From Planctomycetia bacterium (GTDB taxonomy: Bacteria; Planctomycetota; Phycisphaerae; Phycisphaerales; SM1A02), in assembly GCA_005792145.1 (NCBI GenBank), contig SXSS01000093.1, forward strand, positions 1 to 34,655: 34,655 nucleotides of DNA, read 5' to 3'. Shown here piece by piece: positions 9,443-18,710 of this stretch. Made by a program: the position numbers and the translations under genes. The notes under the pieces were generated by a model, which saw nothing but the letters and a program-made list of their open reading frames with translations, had not been told where the DNA came from and searched no databases. Each line of letters starts with the position of its first letter. The stretch's first letter is position 1.

Positions 9443-9448
9443 ATTCGC

Positions 9449-11527
9449 ATGCGGAACCAAAAGTTGCTCGTTCGAATTGTCGCGCTTGTTCTTGCGACAT
9501 GTGCAATCACTTCAAATGCGTGTCCAAAAAGTGATCAAATCGCTCCGCCAGATTTCGCGTGGTGGCGAGAGGCGCGATTTGGAATGTTTGTGCATTGGGG
9601 TTTGTACAGCGAAGCTGGAAGTGTTTGGAAGGGACATTTTCTTCCTGGTTGGAGCGAGTGGATGCTCAACCGCAAAAAAATTCCTCCTGCCGAGTATTAC
9701 GCAGAGTTGATGCCAAGATTTGATCCCGCGGATTTCGACGCCAATGCGTGGGTGCTCGCGGCGAAAAATGCTGGGATGAAATACATCGTGATCACGACAA
9801 AGCACCACGAAGGATTTGCGAATTGGCCAAGCGCCGTCAGCGATCAAGATATTGCGGCGACGAAATTTGGAAAGCCGATCGCGGAAGGCGGGCGCGGTCG
9901 CGATCCACTGCGAGAACTTGCCGATGCGTGCGAAGTCCACGGTTTGAAGTTGGGGTTTTATTACTCGCTGTTGGATTGGGCGCATCCGGACTATCTCCCT
10001 CGCCGAGAGTGGGATGCGCGGCCAATTGATGGAGCGCAATATGCGCGTTACACACAGTTCATGCGAGCGCAAGTGAAGGAACTTCTCGATGGTCGTTATG
10101 GAAAAATCGCCGTGCTTTGGGGCGATGGCGACTGGGAGCATGGGGCGCGCGAACACACCAGCGATGAGATTGTTGCGATGGCTCGTGCGTTACAGCCAGG
10201 AATTCTCGTGAACAATCGTTGGGCTCAGCCAGGCGATTATGCGACGCCAGAAAATTTAATCCCAGATGCAATGCTCGATCGTCCGTGGGAGACATGCATG
10301 ACACTCAATGGGTCTTGGGGATATGCGCGTGATGACCATGATTTCAAATCCGCGCCAGCTGTCTTGCAAAATCTCGCCGACATTATTTCCAAGGGCGGAA
10401 ATTATCTTCTGAACATTGGACCTGATGGACGCGGACGCATCGATCCCGAATCACTCGAGGTGCTCGCAGGGATCGGTCGGTGGATGCAAACACATTCGAG
10501 TTCGATTTATAGAAATGGTCATGCAGATCTTCCTGTTCCAGAATGGGGACGATGGACGATGGGCACAAACCAAGAGGGCCGTACAACATTCAATGCGCAT
10601 CTTTTTTCGCCGCCAAAGTCTGGATTGATTCGTCTTGATGGCGTCATCGATGATCCGATAGCGGTGCGTGTGCTTGGTGGAGAGTTTGCTGCGCCGACAT
10701 TTCGTCGAGAGGGTCCAGACTTGATCGTCAAACTTGATCCTTCTGTTCTTGGTGCGATTGCGAAGGCCTCCGCACATTCTGTGATTGCTTTCGATTTCGC
10801 CTCGCAACCCAGAATCATGACCGCGCCGAAAATCTTGGGCGATGATCGGATGTTTGTTGGCACAACGACTGTGCGCTTCGCAGCGCCGCCGACTGGTGCG
10901 ATGATTCATGTCACGACGGATGATTCGCAGCCAAGCATAAACACACTCGCAATCCAAGCGAATGCACAGGGAGAGTTCGCAATCGTGCTCGACCAAACTT
11001 CGACCTTGCGAGCGCGAACAAGTTGGCAGGGAAATATGAGCGATGCCGAGACTGCGATCACTTTCACTCGCAGCGAATTATCGCCAGCGAAAGCGTGTGG
11101 CGATCGTGTTGGACTCGATGCGCGAGTGATCGCTGGCACATTTGAAATCGTTCCAGCGAACGATGCTTTTTCTGGCTCGACACAGCGAAGCGTGATCGAA
11201 TCGGTTGCGATTCCAGTCGGGGTACCTGCGGACCGATACGCGATACAAATTCGCGGCATGATCGATGTGCCAGCAAGCGGTGTCTATCGATTCGAAATCG
11301 CGAGCGATGACGGAAGCGAGTTATGGATCGACGGCGTACTTGTCATCAATAACGGTGGATTGCATGGAGCCACGCCAAAGGTTGGAGATATCGCGCTTGC
11401 GATTGGCTGTCATGATCTTGATGTTCGAATGTTCGAATCCGTTGGAACTGAAGCACTTGTTCTTCGCTGGCGCCTGCCGATGACGACAAACTTTGCGGAG
11501 ATTCCTGTGCAAGCTTTTCGGCATTAG
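9449..11527 (+). CDS. Alpha-L-fucosidase (GH29) with C-terminal PA14-like domain
   Basis: WWREARFGMFVHWGLYSEAGSVWKG; YIVITTKHHEGFANW; GKIAVLWGDGDWEH; GGNYLLNIGPDGRG; C-terminal GVYRFEIASDDGSELWIDGVLVINNGG...LRWRLP. Confidence 0.92.
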   Translation: MRNQKLLVRIVALVLATCAITSNACPKSDQIAPPDFAWWREARFGMFVHWGLYSEAGSVWKGHFLPGWSEWMLNRKKIPPAEYYAELMPRFDPADFDANAWVLAAKNAGMKYIVITTKHHEGFANWPSAVSDQDIAATKFGKPIAEGGRGRDPLRELADACEVHGLKLGFYYSLLDWAHPDYLPRREWDARPIDGAQYARYTQFMRAQVKELLDGRYGKIAVLWGDGDWEHGAREHTSDEIVAMARALQPGILVNNRWAQPGDYATPENLIPDAMLDRPWETCMTLNGSWGYARDDHDFKSAPAVLQNLADIISKGGNYLLNIGPDGRGRIDPESLEVLAGIGRWMQTHSSSIYRNGHADLPVPEWGRWTMGTNQEGRTTFNAHLFSPPKSGLIRLDGVIDDPIAVRVLGGEFAAPTFRREGPDLIVKLDPSVLGAIAKASAHSVIAFDFASQPRIMTAPKILGDDRMFVGTTTVRFAAPPTGAMIHVTTDDSQPSINTLAIQANAQGEFAIVLDQTSTLRARTSWQGNMSDAETAITFTRSELSPAKACGDRVGLDARVIAGTFEIVPANDAFSGSTQRSVIESVAIPVGVPADRYAIQIRGMIDVPASGVYRFEIASDDGSELWIDGVLVINNGGLHGATPKVGDIALAIGCHDLDVRMFESVGTEALVLRWRLPMTTNFAEIPVQAFRH

Positions 11528-11545
11528 CCTTGAAGCAAAAACGAA

Positions 11546-13369
11546 TCACTTCGCAAGTGGCTGGAGAATGATCCTTCGCAAGTTCATCACTGCAGATCCC
11601 GCCTTCGACAATGGCTTGACCACAATTTCAAAATCGCCCGCAGGGCAAGAGATGATTCCCATGTCTGACGCCTTGAAATCGTACCAGTTTGCGCCAGCCT
11701 GAACGGTCGATTCAACACCCTCAACTCCTGCGTCTGCGACTGAAACGCGAAATCGACTTCCACCTTCAGTTGGAGAGGCGGCGACTTCTGCGATCACTTT
11801 GTATTTTCCTGGAGACTGAAGGCGCAACACCCATCGTGCGGTGCCATCGACATCGGTCCAGTATCCAATGCTGTCGGGCTTTTCTTCATAGATCAAACGG
11901 CCGCGCAACTCGGCGTCCTTCGCCGTCAAATGAAATGTTTGTGTTGCATCTGGGAGAATTGCCTGTGCGATAATTTGAGGTTCGCCAACAATATCGACTG
12001 CGATCACGCTGCTGACATCATCCGGCGCCGTGACTGGAATTGAGATCGACCAACCATCGCCTTGTCGAGATACTTGCGCCGCGAATCCTGTCGCCCCCAA
12101 CAGACGCGCCGAAAGAACTTCGCTGCTCAAACCAGGAATGACGAGCGCGTTGGTATTTCCATCAGCAGATTTCGGCCAATTGAAGACATGGAAATAAAGT
12201 CGCGTCTGACCGTTGGGCAACGGCTTCTTCGTGCATCGTCCCCATGGGAGGCGAACAAATGGACTCGCGTAGGTGCCATAAATTGCATCGCCGTTTGTTT
12301 CCATCCATTGACCGATTCGCATGAGCCGATCGATTGATTCTTGTGGAATCTGACCGTTGGCTTGCGGACCAACATTCAGCAGAAAGTTTCCACCCTTGCT
12401 GGCAATATCACAAAGCATGCGGATCATTTCTTGAGCACTTTTCCAATTATGGTCATCGCTCCTGAATCCCCACGTGTCGTTCATGGTCATACATGTTTCC
12501 CAATCACGACCTGGAAATCCTGTCGAAGGAACTTCTTGCTCAGGAGTTCCATAATCGCCAGCCCAATCCCCTTCGCCGTTCATGCCAGCCATTCCCGATC
12601 GCCCTTTGTCAACGCGATTGTTGATGATGATGTCTGGATCGAGCGATTGAACATACTTTGCAAGATCAAGACCACGCTCGTGCGTCCAAGACTCTTCCCA
12701 TTCTCCGTCGAACCAGAGAATTCCAATCTTGCCATACTTGCCAGAGACCAATTCTTTCAATTGCTCTTTCATATATCCGATGTATCGATCGAAGTCAGCG
12801 TCCTCATCCTTGCGTGGATCCCATGAACGGTGCGGAACATAATCGTCGTGTGTCCAATCCATAATCGAGTGATAAAAACACAGTTGAATGCCGCCGCGCT
12901 CGCATGCACGCGCAAGTTCCAACAAGATATCCCGCTTGAATGGAGTTGCCATCACATCAAAATTTGAAACCTTCGAATTCCAAAGTGCAAATCCATCATG
13001 ATGTTTGCTGGTGATGACGATGTACTTCTGGCCAGCAAGTTTTGCGATGCGAACCCACTCATCCGCATTGAAATCAATCGGGTTGAATTGATCTTGCAAC
13101 TTCATGTATTGCGCCGGCTGAATTTTTCCCGAGTTCAAAATCCACTCGCCTATGCCGGCAATCGACTTGCCGTCCCATTGACCAGCTGGAATTGCGTAAA
13201 GCCCCCAGTGAATGAACATACCGAAGCGTGCGTCGCGGAACCATCCCATGCGTCGATCAAGATCGGCTTTCGCTGCGGTTGGTGCTGGTAGAGCCGGAGC
13301 CTGCGCCAGAGATTTTGTTGGAAAGATCGAGGCCAGAACCACAACGCAACAAAAAATTATTATTCGCAT
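11546..13369 (-). CDS. Alpha-L-fucosidase (GH29), second architecture
   Basis: RDARFGMFIHWGLYAIPAGQW; YIVITSKHHDGFALW; GKIGILWFDGEWEE; GGNFLLNVGPQANG. ATG 13369 gives a signal peptide (MRIIIFCCVVVLASIFPTKSLAQ); the track start at 13537 runs into tlpA-like. Confidence 0.92.
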   Translation of the reverse strand: MRIIIFCCVVVLASIFPTKSLAQAPALPAPTAAKADLDRRMGWFRDARFGMFIHWGLYAIPAGQWDGKSIAGIGEWILNSGKIQPAQYMKLQDQFNPIDFNADEWVRIAKLAGQKYIVITSKHHDGFALWNSKVSNFDVMATPFKRDILLELARACERGGIQLCFYHSIMDWTHDDYVPHRSWDPRKDEDADFDRYIGYMKEQLKELVSGKYGKIGILWFDGEWEESWTHERGLDLAKYVQSLDPDIIINNRVDKGRSGMAGMNGEGDWAGDYGTPEQEVPSTGFPGRDWETCMTMNDTWGFRSDDHNWKSAQEMIRMLCDIASKGGNFLLNVGPQANGQIPQESIDRLMRIGQWMETNGDAIYGTYASPFVRLPWGRCTKKPLPNGQTRLYFHVFNWPKSADGNTNALVIPGLSSEVLSARLLGATGFAAQVSRQGDGWSISIPVTAPDDVSSVIAVDIVGEPQIIAQAILPDATQTFHLTAKDAELRGRLIYEEKPDSIGYWTDVDGTARWVLRLQSPGKYKVIAEVAASPTEGGSRFRVSVADAGVEGVESTVQAGANWYDFKASDMGIISCPAGDFEIVVKPLSKAGSAVMNLRRIILQPLAK

Positions 13370-13373
13370 CAGG

Positions 13374-13943
13374 TCAGCGTACTGCAGTATCTGCCGCTCG
13401 CATCGCTTCCGCCAATTGGGTAAAGCTGTGCGAACCAACCATCGTCTGCGACAAGGTTCCATCGCGGCGGAGAATAAAAATCGTCGGGATTGAGCGCACG
13501 GACGAAAATGGTTTGCCCGTAGGCGGCGCGGGTGCAACCATCGGATACGAAATTGCTTTACCAGTCAGAAATTTTGTCACGGTTGCTTTCGGTTCATTGG
13601 AAACTCCAATGATGACGAGATCATTTGGATACGCCTGTGCGAGTTGTTCCAGAGCTGGAAGAGTCGCTCGACACGGACCGCACCATGTCGCCCAGAAATC
13701 AATAAAGACAATTTTTCCTTTCAATGTCGCGGGATTCAATTCGCGACCATCAAACGAAGTAAATGAATAGTTTGGTCCCGCGACTGGCGCGACTGGTGCG
13801 ACTGGTGCGACTGGTGCGACTGGTGCGACTTTCTCACTTGCAGTCGACGCGTTGAATACAGCAAGAACAATCACGCCTGTAATGGCGACGCTTGCAATCA
13901 AAGATGCAGCGATCTTGAACGACTTTATGCCAATGCTTTTCAT
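13374..13943 (-). CDS. TlpA/ResA-like membrane-anchored thioredoxin
   Basis: N-terminal TM segment; [22 protein letters not shown]. Confidence 0.92.
   Translation of the reverse strand: MKSIGIKSFKIAASLIASVAITGVIVLAVFNASTASEKVAPVAPVAPVAPVAPVAGPNYSFTSFDGRELNPATLKGKIVFIDFWATWCGPCRATLPALEQLAQAYPNDLVIIGVSNEPKATVTKFLTGKAISYPMVAPAPPTGKPFSSVRSIPTIFILRRDGTLSQTMVGSHSFTQLAEAMRAADTAVR
13780..13830 (-). repeat. ~5.7 x 9-bp tandem repeat (gcgactggt) encoding VAP repeats in the thioredoxin linker
   Basis: Near-perfect 9-bp period; protein [18 protein letters not shown]. Confidence 0.92.
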
Positions 13944-13949
13944 ATGCGT

Positions 13950-13957
13950 CTTATACT
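13950..13957. promoter_or_regulatory. Overlapping divergent -10 boxes serving the thioredoxin (-) and MFS (+) genes
   Basis: + strand TATACT 13952-13957, 6 nt before ATG 13964; - strand TATAAG 13955-13950, 6 nt before ATG 13943. Confidence 0.6.
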
Positions 13958-13963
13958 CGCTCT

Positions 13964-15373
13964 ATGACCGAACCGAATAAGCCCGACAGACGATGGCTGA
14001 CATTGTTTGCCATGACGGGGTCACTCTCAATGATTATGCTTGATTCCACGGTGCTTGGCGTCGCATTGCCAAGTATTCGACAAGATTTGAAATTTGATGA
14101 TTCGTCTTTGGCGTGGGCCGTCAATGGATATCTCCTTGCGATGGCTTCGTGGGTCGCGATTGGCGGAAAGCTTGGTGATTGGATGGGGCGGATCAATGCG
14201 TTTCGTTTGGGCATGATTGGATTTATGATCGCATCAATCGGATGTGCGCTTGCGCCAACTGCATGGGTCTTTATCACCGCGCGAGTTATTCAGGGAATTT
14301 GTGCAGGAACGATGCAACCCGCAAGCGCTGCGATTGTGATCGATATTTATCCTGCAAATCAGCGCGGACGCGCAATGGCGACATATGCCGGTATATCACT
14401 TTTGTTTATGGCGGGCGGTCCGCTGATCGGCGGAGCTCTAGTGCAATTTGCATCTTGGAATTGGTGCTTCTGGCTGAATGTTCCCATCGCACTCATTTCA
14501 ATCGGACTGACATTGACGCTGCGAATGAAATCCACCCGCGCCACAACAGCAAAAACCGACTGGGCATCGATTCTGATCTTGCTTGTCGGTACCCCATTGT
14601 TAGTCAGCGGATTTCAAGAGCTTGGACTTCACGGCCCCACAACAAAACCTGCTTGGCTTTTAATCGTGGTTGGCGGCGTGCTCTTGTTTGTGTTCGCGCA
14701 TCGGCAATTCCGATTGACACAACCGACAATTGATCTGAGGCTCTTTCGAGATCGAGGGTTCTTTGGAGACGCATTCTTATTGTTATGCGTCAGCTTTATC
14801 AATGTGGGCCAAGGAATTTATGGATCCTTATATATGCAAAATTTTCTGGGATTCACGCCAATGCAAGCAGGACTAGGGACGCTTCCGCTGCTTGTCCCCG
14901 TTCTGGGCATCATTCACTTTGCAGGACGAATGTATGACAATCACGGCCCGCGCCGCCCAATCATTTTGGGGCTTTCCTTCGTGCTGACTGGAACGGTGAT
15001 TGAAACAATTGGCGTCTTCGCCCTGAGCTATCCAATTCTTGCGATTGGAATGACTGTGCTCGGAATGGGATGTGGATTTGCAATGAGCCCCGCGAACGCC
15101 GATTCTCTTTCGCGTGCACCGATCGCCCAGCGCGGTGAAGCAAGCGGACTTGTACAAATGATGCGACAGTTTGGATCCACCATTGGCATCGCATTGATGG
15201 TGCTTGTGATGCATGGTTTGGCTTCGCCCACCGCGACAGAAAATGCGCCATCAACATTGACCGCGCGCGATATCGGATTTGGATTTGGTCTTCATGCCAT
15301 CGTTGCGTTGACGGCATTCATAGTTGCATATTTTTGCATTCAGCCAAAGGCGGAACCACAAATGCAAAGTTGA
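13964..15373 (+). CDS. MFS transporter, DHA2 (EmrB/QacA) family
   Basis: LDSTVLGVALPSIRQDL; IGGKLGDWMGR; ARVIQGICAGTMQPAS; multiple TM segments. Confidence 0.92.
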   Translation: MTEPNKPDRRWLTLFAMTGSLSMIMLDSTVLGVALPSIRQDLKFDDSSLAWAVNGYLLAMASWVAIGGKLGDWMGRINAFRLGMIGFMIASIGCALAPTAWVFITARVIQGICAGTMQPASAAIVIDIYPANQRGRAMATYAGISLLFMAGGPLIGGALVQFASWNWCFWLNVPIALISIGLTLTLRMKSTRATTAKTDWASILILLVGTPLLVSGFQELGLHGPTTKPAWLLIVVGGVLLFVFAHRQFRLTQPTIDLRLFRDRGFFGDAFLLLCVSFINVGQGIYGSLYMQNFLGFTPMQAGLGTLPLLVPVLGIIHFAGRMYDNHGPRRPIILGLSFVLTGTVIETIGVFALSYPILAIGMTVLGMGCGFAMSPANADSLSRAPIAQRGEASGLVQMMRQFGSTIGIALMVLVMHGLASPTATENAPSTLTARDIGFGFGLHAIVALTAFIVAYFCIQPKAEPQMQS

Positions 15374-15375
15374 TT

Positions 15376-16470
15376 TCACTCCTCGACGCCAACAACTTGA
15401 TCCGCAGGGATGGTCACGCGAACTTGCTTGCCTGCAAAGAGAGTTGAATGAGGATTCACTTGGAAAACCTTGATGCGTTGCCCATTCGCTTCGACTATGT
15501 GCTGCGCATAAGCCCCGAGATATGTTGACTCAATACATTTTCCAAGAATGATGGTCGCATTGGATCGCGATTGCGTCACCGCGTCGAGTTCATCAATTGT
15601 GATCGTCTCTGGCCGAATCGAGAGCGTGATCCGATCTCCAGCTTTCTTTGTCGGCGGAACAAGAGCACGCATCGTTGCAATCGGCGTGACAACCTGTGCA
15701 AACCCACTTGAGTCGCGCGTCCCCTGCATCTCTCCATAAAGAAAATTTGTTTCGCCAATAAATTCTGCGACAAATCGAGTTCGAGGCCGTTGATAAATAT
15801 CCCTCGGCGCACCGAGTTGTTCAATCTTTCCCGCTGACATCACTGCGATTTGATCGGCAAGTGATAACGCTTCGTATTGATCGTGCGTGACATAGATCAT
15901 CGTGATGCGCAGTTCATTGGAGATCCGCCGAATCTCGGATCGCATTTCAAGACGCAACTTGGCGTCCAAATTTGAAAGTGGCTCATCAAGTAGAAGCAGA
16001 TCGGGACGAAACGCGATGGCGCGTGCCAATGCGACGCGTTGTTGCTGGCCACCAGAAAGTTGGTTGGGAAGTCGATCGGCATATTGGCTCATACGGACAA
16101 GTTCCAGCGATTCTCCAATACGCTTTTTCTTCTCGGCTGATGGCATGCGACGAACGTCCAGACCAAATCCGACATTCTGCGATACGTTCATATGCGGCCA
16201 GAGCGCGTAATTCTGAAAAACCATTCCGGTATTGCGGTTCTCTGGGGGAAGTGCGGTGACATCACGATCGCCAAAGAAAATTCGCCCCGCAGTTGGTTGG
16301 ACGAACCCAGCAATCATCCGCAGAATCGTGGTCTTGCCACATCCCGAAGATCCAAGCAGAAAGAAAAGCGAGCCCGCCGAAACTTCAATACTGACATCTT
16401 CGACCGCGACCGTTTGATCGAATGTCTTGCGAATGTTGATCAGCCGAAGGCTTGTCACGAATGAAAGCAT
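15376..16470 (-). CDS. ABC transporter ATP-binding protein (PotA/MalK/FbpC-like, with TOBE-like C-terminus)
   Basis: Walker A GSSGCGKTT; LSGGQQQRVALARAI; LLLLDEPLSNLDAKLR; H-loop YVTHDQYEA. Alternative GTG start at 16458. Confidence 0.93.
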   Translation of the reverse strand: MLSFVTSLRLINIRKTFDQTVAVEDVSIEVSAGSLFFLLGSSGCGKTTILRMIAGFVQPTAGRIFFGDRDVTALPPENRNTGMVFQNYALWPHMNVSQNVGFGLDVRRMPSAEKKKRIGESLELVRMSQYADRLPNQLSGGQQQRVALARAIAFRPDLLLLDEPLSNLDAKLRLEMRSEIRRISNELRITMIYVTHDQYEALSLADQIAVMSAGKIEQLGAPRDIYQRPRTRFVAEFIGETNFLYGEMQGTRDSSGFAQVVTPIATMRALVPPTKKAGDRITLSIRPETITIDELDAVTQSRSNATIILGKCIESTYLGAYAQHIVEANGQRIKVFQVNPHSTLFAGKQVRVTIPADQVVGVEE

Positions 16471-16519
16471 AGTAAACAGGTGAAATCAGCGAGTGCGCAC
16501 CGTACAATTGCCGCGCGCT

Positions 16520-16888
16520 ATGGTGAATCCTCTTGAACATCTTCATGACCTGCAAAAACGGCGTGGCGCAAGAAGTACAAATACGATCCCTGCCGATTCG
16601 ATCCGCGGTGATATCACTCGACTGAGAACGACTGTCGAAAAACACGCGCAAAGGTTTGGTAACGCCGCTGAATTATGGGAGCGATTCATTCCCGCGAATG
16701 TTCGAGATGACACGCGCCTCTCAGGAATTTCTGGTGGCGTGCTGACGGTCGTGACAGGGTCCGCGGCGACGAGCTATACGCTTGATCGGATATTGCGCGG
16801 CGGGGTTGATGCTGAAATCCGAAATGCAAGCGCAGGCAAAATCACTCGCGTAAGAATGCGCGTTGGGCAAGTCAACCCGCCACAATAG
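16520..16888 (+). CDS. DUF721 family protein (DciA-like)
   Basis: ~120 aa, WERFIPANVRDDTRLSGISGGVLTVVTGSAATSYTLDRI resembles the DUF721 core. ATG 16520 preferred over the track start at 16493. Confidence 0.65.
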   Translation: MVNPLEHLHDLQKRRGARSTNTIPADSIRGDITRLRTTVEKHAQRFGNAAELWERFIPANVRDDTRLSGISGGVLTVVTGSAATSYTLDRILRGGVDAEIRNASAGKITRVRMRVGQVNPPQ

Positions 16889-17297
16889 GAGCGCCACTCC
16901 AATTTTCTGGCAGAGCTTGCACGCGACCATCACGATCAATACATGCGAGAGTTGTTTCGCCGATCACAAGTTCTTCGTCTCCTCTGCAAAGTCGATAGGA
17001 ATGTTCGATCTTCACATGACCAACATCGCGCAGCGTGGTTTCGAGAACCAGCAGTTCGTCGTACTTTGCGGGTTTGCGATATCTGACATCTAAACGCGTG
17101 ACCGCCAGCAAAATTCCGCGCGCTTCAAGATCCGCGTATGTCGAACCACTCGCACGCAACAATTCCGTTCTGCCCATCTCAAACCAAATTGGATAGACGG
17201 TGTGATGCACGACGCTCATCGGATCACACTCGCAGTAACGCGGCCGAATTTCCATTTTATGAACCTGCGCCATTCCTTCTTTTATATCGCAGATCAC
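16872..17297 (-). CDS. Acyl-CoA thioesterase, YbgC/4HBT hotdog family
   Basis: RYCECDPMSVVHHTVYPIWFEMGRTELLR; VRYRKPAKYDELL. Alternative start MEIRPRY at 17255. GTGA overlap with the mnmE stop. Confidence 0.88.
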   Translation of the reverse strand: MICDIKEGMAQVHKMEIRPRYCECDPMSVVHHTVYPIWFEMGRTELLRASGSTYADLEARGILLAVTRLDVRYRKPAKYDELLVLETTLRDVGHVKIEHSYRLCRGDEELVIGETTLACIDRDGRVQALPENWSGAPIVAG

Positions 17298-18709
17298 TTA
17301 CCGATGCAGAACCGCGCGAAGAGCGCGGCGAGCACATCGTCAGGAGTGCGATGACCCGCGACGATTCCCAGCGAATCGAGCGCGTCGCGCAATTCCATCG
17401 CAATAATCTCCGCAGGCTCAGCGGCGCGTCGCCCTGCATCGACGCATGCTTGTGCCGCATCGCGCGCTTGTGCCATCAAACTCTGCGCTTCGGCGAGTGC
17501 AGATCGGTGCCGTTCAAGCAGAACTGGCGCGAGTCTCGATCCGCCAACCCATCCTCCATCATCGACTGCTGCGGTGAGCGCTTCCCGAAGTTCGTCGATG
17601 CCATCACCATTCAATGCGCTTGTGATGCAACCGCCTTGCACTTTGGCACGGGTGTGACTTTGATCATCTGCGCAGTCCGACTTCGTCCACACAGTCATCA
17701 TTCGCGCGCCACTCATCACCGTCGCATCAGTCGAAATTGGGACGCAATTCAATTGCAATGTTGCTGAATCAAATGCGTGCTTCGCAAGTTCTTGCATCTG
17801 CTCTCCAAGGGCATGATGCGGATCTTCGATTCCTGGCAAATCAACCAGCAACACTTCGCGACCTCGATTCAGTTTCAAAGTTTCAATAATCGCGTCACGC
17901 GTCGAACCTGCTTGAGGCGATGTCACAACGCGTTCATGCCCAAGAAGTGCGTTGAAAAGACACGATTTTCCCGCATTCGGCGCGCCACGCAGCGCAATCA
18001 CAGGAAGCGCACGCAGCGATTCTTCAGGAGTTGTTTGATTGACCGCTGCGGAAAGATCCGCCTGAACCGAAGCGATTCCCCTGACGAGATCGACCGCGGT
18101 AATTGCAACAACATCTTCTTGGTCGCTGAAGTCGATGCCGGCCTCAACAAGCGCAAGCAAGCCAATGATTTCCTCCGCGGCTTTGAATGCAATTTGTCTT
18201 ACGCGTCCAGAGCGCAATTGTCGCGCAGCATCCAACTGTGAATCTGATTCAGCCGAAATCGAGAGTGCGATCGACTCCGCCTCCTCCACTTCAAGCGTGC
18301 CACTGAGAAACGCGCGAGCACTGAATTCGCCGGGTGATGCGCGGCGCGCGCATATTGTGCCGAATGCAGAATCGCACAATGTGTTGACCACGGCCGTCAA
18401 GAGTGTCGTGTGACCCGCGAGTAAAAGTTCGACGGTCTCTTGCCCCGTGAAACTTTGAGGAGCAACCATCACCAAAGCAAGCGCGGGTACATCAACCTTT
18501 TCCCCGGAGACTTTGATGCCAATACGAACGGATTGCACGCCACGACGTGCGGTCAATTTCCCTTCAATAAGTCGCTCGTTCACAATTCGAAACGCAGCGT
18601 CACCACTGATGCGCACAATGCCTCGGGCAGCAGAACCTGGCGGCGAAGAAATCGCCGCAATTGCGTCGGAGTTTGATGCAGTTTCGACCCAGTTCGCAGG
18701 GCCAGGCAT
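17294..18709 (-). CDS. mnmE: tRNA modification GTPase MnmE (TrmE)
   Basis: SDAIAAISSPPGSAARGIVRISG N-terminus; G1 GAPNAGKSCLFNALLG; GSTRDAI; DLPG; C-terminal FARFCIGK. Confidence 0.93.
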   Translation of the reverse strand: MPGPANWVETASNSDAIAAISSPPGSAARGIVRISGDAAFRIVNERLIEGKLTARRGVQSVRIGIKVSGEKVDVPALALVMVAPQSFTGQETVELLLAGHTTLLTAVVNTLCDSAFGTICARRASPGEFSARAFLSGTLEVEEAESIALSISAESDSQLDAARQLRSGRVRQIAFKAAEEIIGLLALVEAGIDFSDQEDVVAITAVDLVRGIASVQADLSAAVNQTTPEESLRALPVIALRGAPNAGKSCLFNALLGHERVVTSPQAGSTRDAIIETLKLNRGREVLLVDLPGIEDPHHALGEQMQELAKHAFDSATLQLNCVPISTDATVMSGARMMTVWTKSDCADDQSHTRAKVQGGCITSALNGDGIDELREALTAAVDDGGWVGGSRLAPVLLERHRSALAEAQSLMAQARDAAQACVDAGRRAAEPAEIIAMELRDALDSLGIVAGHRTPDDVLAALFARFCIGK

Positions 18710-18710
18710 A

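Noticed and set aside
9512-10156. 214-aa antisense ORF inside the GH29 gene
   Set aside because: The sense strand encodes conserved GH29 motifs throughout; the antisense translation has no recognisable features.
13370-13537. N-terminal extension of the second fucosidase ORF (TTG 13537)
   Set aside because: Lies within the thioredoxin gene; ATG 13369 begins a clean signal peptide.
17138-17767. 209-aa + strand ORF opposite mnmE
   Set aside because: Cys/His/Arg-rich shadow translation; mnmE is unambiguous on the - strand.
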